From: VRUE01 sp963725085
GTDB lineage: Bacteria; Actinomycetota; Thermoleophilia; Solirubrobacterales; 70-9
Reading direction: 5' to 3'
Length of the DNA: 64,000 nucleotides
NCBI GenBank assembly: GCA_963725085.1
Contig: CAVRXM010000001.1
Coordinates: 992,001-1,056,000 of the forward strand
Shown: positions 25,120 to 32,806 of the stretch, one piece after another
Numbering within the stretch: position 1 is the first letter of the stretch
Layout of the letters: every line of letters starts with the position of its first letter
Notes under the pieces: generated by a model
The model's input: the letters and a program-made list of their open reading frames with translations, nothing else
Database searches by the model: none
What the model was told of the DNA's origin: nothing
Translations under genes and position numbers: made by a program

Positions 25120-26670
25120 TCAACGCTTTCCGGCTGCGTAGTCGAGAAGCGACTGGTCGATGAGCCACTCAACCGGGGCTCGATTGTCCGTGTAGACGCT
25201 GCCACCAGTTAAGGCCGGACCGATCCGATTGCCAACCCGGCTGGCGAGCGGACTCAGAGGCGTGGGAAGCCGCGGCTCGGCGCGGAGGATCCGACCGCTC
25301 TTAGGCGCACCAGCGCTTCCCACGAGCCAGGTGTTGAAGGAATCGGCCGGGTCCCGCCGGACGTAGGGGAAATCGCTGCGCATGGTGGCCGCCAACACCT
25401 TCTCGAGCCCGGTTGCGTCGGGGGGATGGCCTGCGTTCACCAGCACGACGCCATCGGGAGTGAGCCTGGAGCCAACCTCGGTAAAGAACTCGCGCGTGGT
25501 CAGGTAGAAGGGAATGTAGGGCTGGCGATAGGCATCCACGATGATCACGTCGTAGCGGGGACCGGGTTGGCGGATGAAGACGCGCGCGTCGGCCGTGATC
25601 GTCTTCAGGTGGGGCGCATGCAGGTCGAAGAAGCGCCGGCCGACTTCGGTCAGCGCGCCGTCGAGCTCGACCGCATCGATCCGAGTGCTCGGAAAGAAGT
25701 GTCCATAGGCACGCGCCATCGTGCCTGCGGCATCGCCGAGGATGCAGATCCGCCGCGGCGGTGCCGCTCGGGTGGTGAAAGGCAGGACGAGCGGATCGTC
25801 CCAGTAGCCCCCGCTGAGATAGGAGTGCGGGCGGTAGAGGGAATGGATGGCGTGGCCCTCGTTCAGTTCTAGCCATCGCTCTCCGTCAGGGCGTTCCACC
25901 ACCCGCACATACTGGTATGGCGTTTCGGTCTCGTAGAGGACTCGCTCGCCTGAGGTCGCCTTGATCGCGCCAGTGGGGACGAGCAACAGCGCCCCGATCG
26001 CAAACGGAACAGCGACAAACCGGCGCGGCAGGCCGACCGTTGCCACCAGGCCGAGGGCAAGAGCGAACACCAGGAAGGTCTGGCGAGTTCCGAGGAACGG
26101 GATCAGCAGGAGGGCAGCCAGGAAGGTGCCGGTCAGAGAACCGATGGTCGAGATCGCATAGAGACGGCCGCTGACCTGCCCTGATTCGGCGACCGAATTG
26201 ACCGAAAGGCGCACGGCAAAGGGGGCGACCGCGCCCAGCAGGGCAACCGGCACGAAGACCAGGGCCAGTACGCCGACCAGCGAGCCAACGAAAGCCCCGG
26301 CGGAGACGGTTGCAAGAGCGCTGGCGGCAGCGCCTAGGAACGGACTGGCGACGAACGGAACGACGCCAAGCAGCACCGCTGCGGCGGCGATCACCGCACA
26401 CAGCGTCCCCAGTGTCGGTCGGCGATCGGCAAGCTTTCCGCCCAACCAGTAGCCGCTCGCGAGGGCAACGAGGACGGTCGCGATCGTGTTCGCCCAGACG
26501 AAGGTCGAAGCGCCGAAGAACGGCGCAAGCAGCCGAGCGGCGCCGATCTCGCTTCCGAGGCTGGCCGCCCCTACGACGAAGACAATCGTCGTGATGATCC
26601 CGGCTCGGACCTGGTGCGGCTCCAAGCGCTCTGGCAAGTCGACCTGCCGGGTCGGGGTGATCTGCGCCAT
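25120..26670 (-). CDS. Fused membrane/spermidine-synthase-like protein
   Basis: 516 residues. The N-terminal half (about 20-230) holds six to eight membrane helices (GIITTIVFVVGAASLGSEIG first). The C-terminal half is a Rossmann-fold aminopropyltransferase-like domain: ICILGDAAGTMARAYGHF (cofactor-binding loop), AVELDGALTEVGRRFFD, VIIVDAYRQPYIPFYL. In classic spermidine synthase the loop reads GGGDG and the catalytic Asp follows D-A-x-D; here GDAAG and DAYRQ replace them, so polyamine synthesis is uncertain. The fused class is widespread and mostly uncharacterised. It is the only gene of cassette 1 and is transcribed toward the tRNA, unlike most other cargo. Confidence 0.78.
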   Translation of the reverse strand: MAQITPTRQVDLPERLEPHQVRAGIITTIVFVVGAASLGSEIGAARLLAPFFGASTFVWANTIATVLVALASGYWLGGKLADRRPTLGTLCAVIAAAAVLLGVVPFVASPFLGAAASALATVSAGAFVGSLVGVLALVFVPVALLGAVAPFAVRLSVNSVAESGQVSGRLYAISTIGSLTGTFLAALLLIPFLGTRQTFLVFALALGLVATVGLPRRFVAVPFAIGALLLVPTGAIKATSGERVLYETETPYQYVRVVERPDGERWLELNEGHAIHSLYRPHSYLSGGYWDDPLVLPFTTRAAPPRRICILGDAAGTMARAYGHFFPSTRIDAVELDGALTEVGRRFFDLHAPHLKTITADARVFIRQPGPRYDVIIVDAYRQPYIPFYLTTREFFTEVGSRLTPDGVVLVNAGHPPDATGLEKVLAATMRSDFPYVRRDPADSFNTWLVGSAGAPKSGRILRAEPRLPTPLSPLASRVGNRIGPALTGGSVYTDNRAPVEWLIDQSLLDYAAGKR

Positions 26671-26765
26671 CGACGCTTCTAGGATGGCACGCGGCGTTCA
26701 GCGCCTCGCGGCGTGGAAACCGCGCTGGAAGGGGGCTTGAGGCGAGCTTGGCATCCTGGCGAGTA

Positions 26766-26959
26766 CGCCCCGATTACGCCCTTCCGAGAAGGGCGAGAAA
26801 GGGTCGAAAGCGGTGTCGCGCGGGGCGCTTCGGTAAATGCGAAAGTCGGCCGTTAGCAGGGCTATTCCGCCGGAAATGGCTCTATAGAGCGCAATGTGGC
26901 GTCCTCGGCGAATCGGTCTACGAAACCGAAGGTCACAGGTTCGAATCCTGTCGGGCGCG
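26766..26959 (+). repeat. Cassette end A: conserved arm (26766-26912) plus tRNA-Arg 3' half (26913-26959)
   Basis: The 47-nt tRNA half is identical to 24948-24994. The arm opens with the hairpin CGCCCTT-CCGAG-AAGGGCG (26777-26795), contains GTTAGCAGGGCTATT, and has a perfect 12-bp palindrome GCTCTATAGAGC at 26879-26890 just before the tRNA half. The same order occurs in the other ends. Confidence 0.9.
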
Positions 26960-27083
26960 CTTCTCGATCGGGTTATTAACGGCCGCGGAAGGTCGAGGAT
27001 CAGTCGGCCGAAGTAGGGGAACGCCGTCGGCGAAGCGCGGCTCACGCGCGTAAGTCGACCAGGCAGCGCCCCCGATAAGCAAC

Positions 27084-27120
27084 GCACCCCGCACCCCGCA
27101 CCCCGCACCCGCACCCTGCG
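27084..27120. repeat. Short GCACCCC tandem repeat
   Basis: Three perfect GCACCCC heptamers are followed by two imperfect units, between cassette end A and trpB. Probably replication slippage; no function is apparent. It lies about 70 nt upstream of the trpB start. Confidence 0.8.
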
Positions 27121-27189
27121 CCTGGCCCGATGCTAGCCGGGCTCCGGTGGAGAGCAGCCAGCGCGCGACCGCCCCCATACAATCGCTTT

Positions 27190-28545
27190 GTGAGCACGAA
27201 GTACCTGCTGGACGAGTCACAGATCCCAACGAGCTGGCTCAACCTGCTGCCGGATCTCCCCGGTGAGCCGCTGCCGCCGCTCAACCCCGGCACCGGAGAA
27301 CCGGCCGGGCCCGAGGACCTGCGCCCGATCTTCCCTATGGGTTTGATCGAACAGGAGGTCTCAGCCGAGCCGGAGATCGAGATCCCCGAGGAGGTCCGGG
27401 ACGTCTACAAGCTCTGGCGGCCGACGCCGCTCTACCGCGCCCACCGGCTGGAGCGCGAGCTCGATACCCCGGCGCACATTTACTACAAGTACGAGGGAGT
27501 TTCTCCGGCCGGCTCGCACAAGCCGAACACCGCGGTCGCCCAGGCCTACTACAACAAGCAGGAGGGCGTGCGCAAGCTGGCCACGGAGACCGGGGCAGGC
27601 CAGTGGGGCTCGGCACTGGCGCTCGCCTGTCGCCTATTCGGGCTGGAGTGCGAGGTCTTCATGGTCGGAATCTCCTACGACCAGAAGCCGTACCGTCGCG
27701 CGATGATCGAGACCTGGGACGGCATTGTCCACCGGAGCCCTTCCGAGCTGACCGAGGCCGGACGCTCGCAGGCCTCCCATTCGACCGGCAGCCTCGGGAT
27801 CGCGATCTCCGAGGCGGTAGAGGTTGCGGCCAACAGCGAGGACACCAACTACTCGCTGGGCTCGGTCCTCAACCATGTCTGCCTGCACCAGACGGTGATA
27901 GGCCAGGAGTCGATCGCGGCTTTGGAGCTTGCGGGTGAGTACCCCGACGTTGTTGTCGGTTGCGTTGGGGGTGGCTCCAATTTCGCCGGACTGGCCTATC
28001 CGTTCGTGCGGGCCAACATACGCGAGGGCAAGCGGACCCGCTTCCTGGCCGCCGAGCCCGCCGCCTGCCCGACCCTCACCCGCGGCGCCTATGCCTACGA
28101 CTTCGGCGACACGGTCGGCATGACCCCGCTGATGCCGATGTACACGCTGGGCCACGACTTCGTGCCGCCGCCGGTGCACGCAGGGGGGCTGCGCTACCAC
28201 GGCGACGCCCCCAGCCTCTGCGCCCTGGTGAGGGATGGGATGATCGAGGCGACCGCGGTTCCCCAGACCGCGGCCTTCGAGGCAGCGGTGCGCTTCGCCT
28301 CCTGCGAGGGGATCATCCCCGGTCCCGAGCCTGCCCATGCAATCAAGGCTGTGCTTGACGAGGCCGAGGCAGCCAAACAGGCGGGGGAGAAGCGTGTAAT
28401 CCTCCTCGGCCTCTCCGGCCATGGCCATTTCGACATGGCCGCGTACGCCGCCTACCACGCCGGCGAGCTGGGGGATCTGGAGTTCTCCGAGGACGAGATG
28501 CGGGCCGCCCTCGAGCATCTCCCCGAGGCTCCGGCGATCGGGTAG
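27190..28545 (+). CDS. trpB: TrpB2-type tryptophan synthase beta chain
   Basis: 451 residues, longer at the N-terminus than classical TrpB, as in TrpB2 enzymes. The PLP lysine is in SPAGSHKPNTAV (about residue 117), the glycine-rich phosphate loop is CVGGGSNFAG, and the active-site ETGAGQWGSALA stretch is intact. It should make L-tryptophan from serine and indole; TrpB2 proteins often act without TrpA, and no trpA is nearby. The GTG at 27190 has no ribosome site, but TACAAT (27178-27183) lies 6 nt upstream as a possible -10, so a leaderless message is likely. It is the sole cargo of cassette 2, and its stop is 15 nt before the next arm. Confidence 0.9.
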   Translation: MSTKYLLDESQIPTSWLNLLPDLPGEPLPPLNPGTGEPAGPEDLRPIFPMGLIEQEVSAEPEIEIPEEVRDVYKLWRPTPLYRAHRLERELDTPAHIYYKYEGVSPAGSHKPNTAVAQAYYNKQEGVRKLATETGAGQWGSALALACRLFGLECEVFMVGISYDQKPYRRAMIETWDGIVHRSPSELTEAGRSQASHSTGSLGIAISEAVEVAANSEDTNYSLGSVLNHVCLHQTVIGQESIAALELAGEYPDVVVGCVGGGSNFAGLAYPFVRANIREGKRTRFLAAEPAACPTLTRGAYAYDFGDTVGMTPLMPMYTLGHDFVPPPVHAGGLRYHGDAPSLCALVRDGMIEATAVPQTAAFEAAVRFASCEGIIPGPEPAHAIKAVLDEAEAAKQAGEKRVILLGLSGHGHFDMAAYAAYHAGELGDLEFSEDEMRAALEHLPEAPAIG

Positions 28546-28560
28546 AGAGCCGCTGAGCCT

Positions 28561-28759
28561 GGCCCTGATTACGCCCTTCCGATAAAGGGCGAGAAAAGGC
28601 AGGCCAAAAAGCGGTCTCGTGCGGGGCGGTGCGGTGAAGGCTGAAGCTGCTGTTAGCACGGTTATTCGCGCGGAAACCGCTGTGCAGAGCGGAATATTTC
28701 GCAGTCACCGAATCGGTCTACGAAACCGAAGGTCACAGGTTCGAATCCTGTCGGGCGCG
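28561..28759 (+). repeat. Cassette end B: conserved arm (28561-28712) plus tRNA-Arg 3' half (28713-28759)
   Basis: The most diverged arm of the four. It still has the hairpin CGCCCTT/AAGGGCG with a 6-nt loop, a GTTAGCACGGTTATT version of the central motif, and a decayed palindrome GCTGTGCAGAGC. The tRNA half is a perfect 47-nt match. The stem is kept although the loop length changed. Confidence 0.9.
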
Positions 28760-28921
28760 TTGCGAATCACCTGCTAATCCACCGGTTCTGCGGATCGGCA
28801 CAGCCGGGGGTCAAGGGCCGCAATCCGGACGCTTCACGTCGTCGATGAGAATCGCCGTCCGCCGGGCCCGTGTGCCGATCGCACCCTCGGGGCCTGCGTG
28901 GCGGGATAGCCTGCATCCCTG

Positions 28922-30148
28922 ATGGAACGAGACGCGGTCATCGTCGGGGCCCGCTGCTCCGGCTCGACGCTCGGCGCGGCGCTGGTGCGCCGTGGCTGGG
29001 AGGTCCTGCTCGTCGATCGCGCCACGTTCCCCAGCGACACCGTCTCGACCCACCTGATCTTCCCCAACACCCTTGCCCGGTTCCATCAGCTGGGCATCCT
29101 CGACACGTTCCTGGCGGCGCACGAGCTGGCGCTGATGGACTTCCGCCTGATTGGGCTGGGGCATTCCTTCGCCGGCGGCTTTACGCCGATCGAGGGATTC
29201 GACCGGTGCGCGGCGCCGCGGCGAGTGGCGCTCGACAAAGCGATCCTCGACACGGCGCTGGCGGCCGGAGCGGAGGGTCGGTTCGGCGAGCGCGTGGTCG
29301 ACCTGATCGGCTCGGGAACAACCGAGGACCCGGTTGCCGGAGTGGTGCTGGAGAGCGGCGAGCGGATCGGAGCGAAATGGGTCTTCGGCGCCGACGGCCG
29401 CGCGTCCACCGTTGCCGGCCGGCTGGGAATCGAGAAGACCGGGACCAGGCAGGGGGAGACGGCCTTCCTGCTCGGCTACTGGCGCGGGCTGCCAGACGAC
29501 GGCTTCGCGACCTCCGAGATCCGCCGGGACGAGATCCTCAGCCGTTGGGCCGGCGAGGACGGCACGACCCTGATCACCGCATGGGGAGACGCCGAGTTCA
29601 CGAGGGGCTCGCAGGAGGAGCGTCGTAGGCGTTACCACGAGGCACTGTCCCGCTTCCCGGAGACGGTCGACCCGGAGGAGCTCAAGGCTGCGGAGATGAT
29701 CAGCGATGTGGTCGTGGCGCCCGAGTCGATGATGAGGGGCTACTTTCGCGTCCCCGCCGGTCCCGGCTGGGCGCTGCTCGGTGACGCCTGCCACTTCAAG
29801 CACCCCGCGACCGCGCAGGGGATCTCCGATGCCGTCGAGCAGGCTCTCTTCATTGCCGAGGCGCTCTCCGAAGGGGACGGAAACCTCAAAGGCTACGAGG
29901 GCTGGCGCAACCACCGGGCTCGCGAGCACTACGCGTGGTCCTACGATTGGGGGCGCTTCCCCACCGCTGGCTCCGAGATGATGTTCAGGGGCATGGCCGC
30001 CGACCCCGCGGCCGCCCAAGACCTTCGGGACTCGTACAGCCGCCGCTTGGAGCCGTCGCAGGTGCTGACCAAGGAGCGCCTGCAGCGCTGGTCAGCCGCC
30101 TCCGGCGAGTCCAGAGAAGGGCGAAGAAGAGTCGGCGCGGCGGGGTGA
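28922..30148 (+). CDS. Geranylgeranyl-reductase-type FAD-dependent oxidoreductase
   Basis: 408 residues. The N-terminal FAD motif is DAVIVGARCSGSTLGAALVRRGW, the second flavin contact FGADGRASTVAGRLG, and the third GWALLGDACHFKHPATAQGISDA. This is the group-A flavoprotein layout shared by geranylgeranyl reductases, aromatic hydroxylases and some halogenases. The K-x-x-x-W-x-I-P halogenase motif is not seen, so a reductase or monooxygenase is more likely. It is the sole cargo of cassette 3. Its last dozen codons (after about 30111) lie inside the conserved arm, so the C-terminal tail ESREGRRRVGAAG is encoded by the mobile-element sequence and not by the ancestral gene. Confidence 0.82.
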   Translation: MERDAVIVGARCSGSTLGAALVRRGWEVLLVDRATFPSDTVSTHLIFPNTLARFHQLGILDTFLAAHELALMDFRLIGLGHSFAGGFTPIEGFDRCAAPRRVALDKAILDTALAAGAEGRFGERVVDLIGSGTTEDPVAGVVLESGERIGAKWVFGADGRASTVAGRLGIEKTGTRQGETAFLLGYWRGLPDDGFATSEIRRDEILSRWAGEDGTTLITAWGDAEFTRGSQEERRRRYHEALSRFPETVDPEELKAAEMISDVVVAPESMMRGYFRVPAGPGWALLGDACHFKHPATAQGISDAVEQALFIAEALSEGDGNLKGYEGWRNHRAREHYAWSYDWGRFPTAGSEMMFRGMAADPAAAQDLRDSYSRRLEPSQVLTKERLQRWSAASGESREGRRRVGAAG

Positions 30149-30288
30149 AACGGGAAGCTTCAGCAAACGCGAAAGTGAGCCGTTAGCAGGGCTATTTCGC
30201 GGGAAACCGCTCTGTAGAGCCATATGTCGGCCCTCGGCGAATCGGTCTACGAAACCGAAGGTCACAGGTTCGAATCCTGTCGGGCGCG
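30111..30288 (+). repeat. Cassette end C: shortened arm (30111-30241) plus tRNA-Arg 3' half (30242-30288)
   Basis: This arm lacks the left strand of the first hairpin and starts at AGAGAAGGGCG inside the reductase reading frame. It keeps CCGTTAGCAGGGCTATTT, GGAAACCGCTCTGTAGAGC and the perfect 47-nt tRNA half. Confidence 0.9.
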
Positions 30289-30433
30289 CTCTCGATTTTC
30301 AGGGGTTTCCCGCCGCTTAGTCCTGCGGCGACGCCACTACAACGCCACTACGCTCTCCCGCACTCCGCTTCCTCTATCGCGACCCTCCCTCGGCGGATAG
30401 AGTCGTGCCAACCAGCGACATAGGAGGACTCCG

Positions 30434-30697
30434 ATGCATGCAGTGGTCGTCACCGTCACGGTCAACGACGAGGAAACCTCTTTGAACCGTCTTCGCGATG
30501 AGGTGGTCCCTCAGGTAAAGCAAATGCCCGGCGTCGTTGCGGGTTACTGGACGCGAAAGGACGACACGGGTATTTCGATGGTCCTCTTCGAGTCCGAGGA
30601 TGGCGCGAAGGCGATGAGCGAGAGGGTCCCGACGATTGTTCCTGACGAGGTCACGCTTGAGAACGTCGAAGTGCGTGAGGTCGTAGCGCACACCTAG
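30434..30697 (+). CDS. Small ABM-like (dimeric alpha-beta barrel) protein
   Basis: 87 residues: HAVVVTVTVNDEETSLNRL, then VVPQVKQMPGVVAGYWTRK, a mid-strand SMVLFESEDGAKAMSERV, and a final strand VEVREVVAHT. This is the ferredoxin-like pattern of antibiotic-biosynthesis-monooxygenase (ABM) domain proteins. AGGAGG lies 6 nt before the ATG, one of the best ribosome sites in the window. Such proteins can be cofactor-free oxygenases or just small binding proteins; no function can be assigned. It is the first gene of cassette 4, and its stop overlaps the end of the integrase remnant. Confidence 0.75.
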   Translation: MHAVVVTVTVNDEETSLNRLRDEVVPQVKQMPGVVAGYWTRKDDTGISMVLFESEDGAKAMSERVPTIVPDEVTLENVEVREVVAHT

Positions 30698-31208
30698 GGG
30701 GGTGCGGCTCTCGCATCGAGACGGGCCCGGATCGCCTGCTCGGAGTCGCGGGCGAGGTGGCCGTAGGTGCGGTCGATCATCGCCACGCTGGTGCCCATCA
30801 CCCGCGCCAGCTCGAAGATCGATATTCCCGCGGCGAGTGCCTCGGTGCCGAAGCTGTGGCGCAGTTGGTAGGGGCCGCGCCTGCGCAGACCTGCCGCGTC
30901 GAGTGCCGGATACCACTCCCGTGGGCGCCAGGTGTCGAGCCCGATATGCCCGCCACGGGCGGCCGGAACAGCAGCGGCGTATCGAGTCGGGGCGGCAGCC
31001 GATCCAGCGCCGCCTGGGCTCGAGCACTAAGCGGGACACGCCGCCGCGAGCCCGCCGTCTTCGGATACGGAGTCAGTACACCGCCACCGAAGCGGCGCTG
31101 AACGAGCACCGCCGGGCCCGAGCGGTCGACATCGCGGCGCTCGAGGGCGACCCACTCGTTCGTCCGGAGCCCGGGCTCGGCGGCGAAGGTCACGACTTTG
31201 GCTTGCGT
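30696..31208 (-). pseudogene. Tyrosine recombinase (integrase) catalytic-domain remnant
   Basis: Minus-strand sequence encodes the C-terminal domain of a phage-type integrase. It has GLRTNEWVALERRDVD (catalytic Arg I region), TPYPKTAGSRRRVPLS (beta-hairpin Lys), then after a frameshift near 30962 GPYQLRHSFGTEALAAGISI (Arg II box, with Tyr in place of the first His) and MIDRTYGHLARDSEQAI, in which the Tyr is the likely nucleophile. The N-terminal arm- and core-binding domains are absent, and upstream sequence past about 31208 is the methyltransferase region. It is therefore a truncated, frame-broken remnant, but it documents a tyrosine recombinase inside the array. Confidence 0.82.
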
Positions 31209-31269
31209 TCCGGGCAACGAGCCGGGTCTGCGCATCGTCAGGGGGTGGCGAGCTGCCAAGCTGGTCGCG

Positions 31270-32052
31270 ATGTCGCCGCTATCGGAGCTTGGCGGGAAGC
31301 GACTTCCGTTCCTGCGCTGGTCGATTGTGCGCATGCTGCTCGGCATGCGGCGCCTGACGACCGAGTGGCAGGTGGGCGACGGGCGGGAGCTGGCGCTAGC
31401 CCGATACGTCGAGGCCGAGGCTCGTCAGGGCGACCTCGACGATGTGATCCGGGTCGTCGATGACTTCGCCTACCACCGCAGCTTCCTGATCAATGTGGGG
31501 GACGAGAAGGGAGAGATCCTGGACGCGGCGATCCGGCGGACCGAGCCACACCAACTGCTCGAGCTGGGGACCTACTGCGGCTACAGCGCCCTGCGTATCG
31601 CACGGGTAATGCCCGACGGGGCGCGGCTCGTGTCGATCGAGTTCAACGCCGACAACGCGGCGATCGCACGCCGCATCTGGGACCACGCCGGCATCGGCGA
31701 GGAGCTGACTGTGCTCGTCGGGTCACTCGGCGACGGTGGTGCCACGATCGCGGTGCTCGAGTCTGAGCACGGCCTCGCCGGCGGATCACTGGACTTCGTC
31801 TTCATCGACCACGACAAGTCTGCATATCTGCCCGATCTCAGACGGATCCTGGACCAGGGCTGGCTGCATCCCGGCTCGGTGGTTGTCGCCGACAACATCA
31901 GGCAGCCTGGAGTGCCCGACTACCGCGAGTTCATGCAGATGGAGGAAGGCCGGGGCTGGCGGACGAGCGAGCACGAAACCCACGTCGAGTACCAGTCGCT
32001 GCTCAAGGACCTGGTGCTCGAGTCGGAGTACCTGGGAGTGCCTGCAGACTGA
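31270..32052 (+). CDS. Catechol-type class I O-methyltransferase
   Basis: 260 residues. The SAM-binding motif is LLELGTYCGYSALRIAR, followed by LVSIEFNADNAAIARRI (acidic end of strand beta-2), the metal-binding region FVFIDHDKSAYLPDL, and VVADNIRQPG. These are the landmarks of cation-dependent catechol/caffeoyl O-methyltransferases. It should methylate a catechol-like hydroxyl; the substrate is unknown. The ATG at 31270 is chosen over an in-frame ATG at 31198 because the longer form would overlap the integrase remnant and adds no family sequence. Same strand as the VOC gene 54 nt downstream. Confidence 0.85.
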   Translation: MSPLSELGGKRLPFLRWSIVRMLLGMRRLTTEWQVGDGRELALARYVEAEARQGDLDDVIRVVDDFAYHRSFLINVGDEKGEILDAAIRRTEPHQLLELGTYCGYSALRIARVMPDGARLVSIEFNADNAAIARRIWDHAGIGEELTVLVGSLGDGGATIAVLESEHGLAGGSLDFVFIDHDKSAYLPDLRRILDQGWLHPGSVVVADNIRQPGVPDYREFMQMEEGRGWRTSEHETHVEYQSLLKDLVLESEYLGVPAD

Positions 32053-32106
32053 GCCTGCCTCGCGCTGCGACGATGAGGGACCGAACCGACCCAGAGGAGG
32101 CTCCAG

Positions 32107-32532
32107 ATGGCTGAGTTCCCCGCACCCAAGGAGGGGATCGTGCTGACACACTTCATCGTCTCCGACGACGTCGAGCGCTCGCGCCGCTTCTACTCGGAGG
32201 TGCTCGGAGGCGAGGTCGTCCGGGACGGCGAGCCGTCGTTCGTGGCGCTCGCGAACAGTTGGATCATCATCAACGTCGGTGGCGGGCCCACCGATGACAA
32301 GCCGACTGTCACGCTCGAGACCCCGCCGGACCCGGATCGCGTGAGCAGTTTTCTCAACGTCCGCGTAGCGGACATCGAGGCGGTCCATGCAGACTGGAGC
32401 GCCCGTGGTGCCGAGTTCCTGACCCCACCGCAGGACCGCGGAGCGGAGATCCGCTGCTACCTCCGCGATCCGGACGGGCACCTGATCGAGGTTGGTCAGG
32501 CGACTGCGGCTGCGCAATACCAAGGTCAGTGA
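32107..32532 (+). CDS. VOC-fold (glyoxalase/bleomycin-resistance) protein
   Basis: 141 residues with one vicinal-oxygen-chelate domain: LTHFIVSDDVERSRRFYSEV opens the first beta-alpha-beta module and IRCYLRDPDGHLIEVGQ closes the second, with the metal-ligand His (LTHF) and Glu (LIEV) in place. GAGGAGG precedes the ATG by about 7 nt. It could be a dioxygenase, lyase or resistance protein. It is the last gene of cassette 4, and its stop is 11 nt before the next arm, the same tight spacing as for trpB. Confidence 0.82.
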   Translation: MAEFPAPKEGIVLTHFIVSDDVERSRRFYSEVLGGEVVRDGEPSFVALANSWIIINVGGGPTDDKPTVTLETPPDPDRVSSFLNVRVADIEAVHADWSARGAEFLTPPQDRGAEIRCYLRDPDGHLIEVGQATAAAQYQGQ

Positions 32533-32543
32533 GAGAGGACGAA

Positions 32544-32738
32544 CGCCCCGATTACGCCCTTCCGAGAAGGGCGAGCAAGGGTCGAAAGCGGTATCGAGCG
32601 GGGCGCTTCGGTGAAAGCGAAAGGCGCCGGTTAGCAGGGCTATTTGCCCGGAAATCGCTCTGTAGAGCCAAATGCCGTGCCTTCGCCGGAATCGGTCTAC
32701 GAAACCGAAGGTCACAGGTTCGAATCCTGTCGGGCGCG
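32544..32738 (+). repeat. Cassette end D: conserved arm (32544-32691) plus tRNA-Arg 3' half (32692-32738)
   Basis: Very close to end A: the opening runs through CGCCCTT-CCGAG-AAGGGCG, then GGTTAGCAGGGCTATTT, then GCTCTGTAGAGC, then the perfect 47-nt tRNA half. A and D are the most alike pair, although two cassettes lie between them. Confidence 0.9.
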
Positions 32739-32806
32739 CTGAGAACTCGACGCCAAGCGTGTTTCTGGGTTGGCGACCTCTGGCCGCGGCGAAAAGGCCC
32801 CGACGT

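Noticed and set aside
26760..32700. Minus-strand open frames over the arms giving similar peptides (for example YRAISG and IALLT)
   Set aside because: Similarity follows from the conserved DNA. Arm C has a stop in this frame and arm B is out of register, so no conserved protein is supported.
26913..32738. Four apparent extra tRNA-Arg genes
   Set aside because: Each has only the anticodon arm, T-arm and 3' acceptor strand. The 5' acceptor strand and D-arm are absent, so no cloverleaf can form.
24921..32738. CRISPR array
   Set aside because: Repeats are 47-nt tRNA pieces spaced 1.5-2.5 kb apart with genes between them; there are no short spacers or cas genes.
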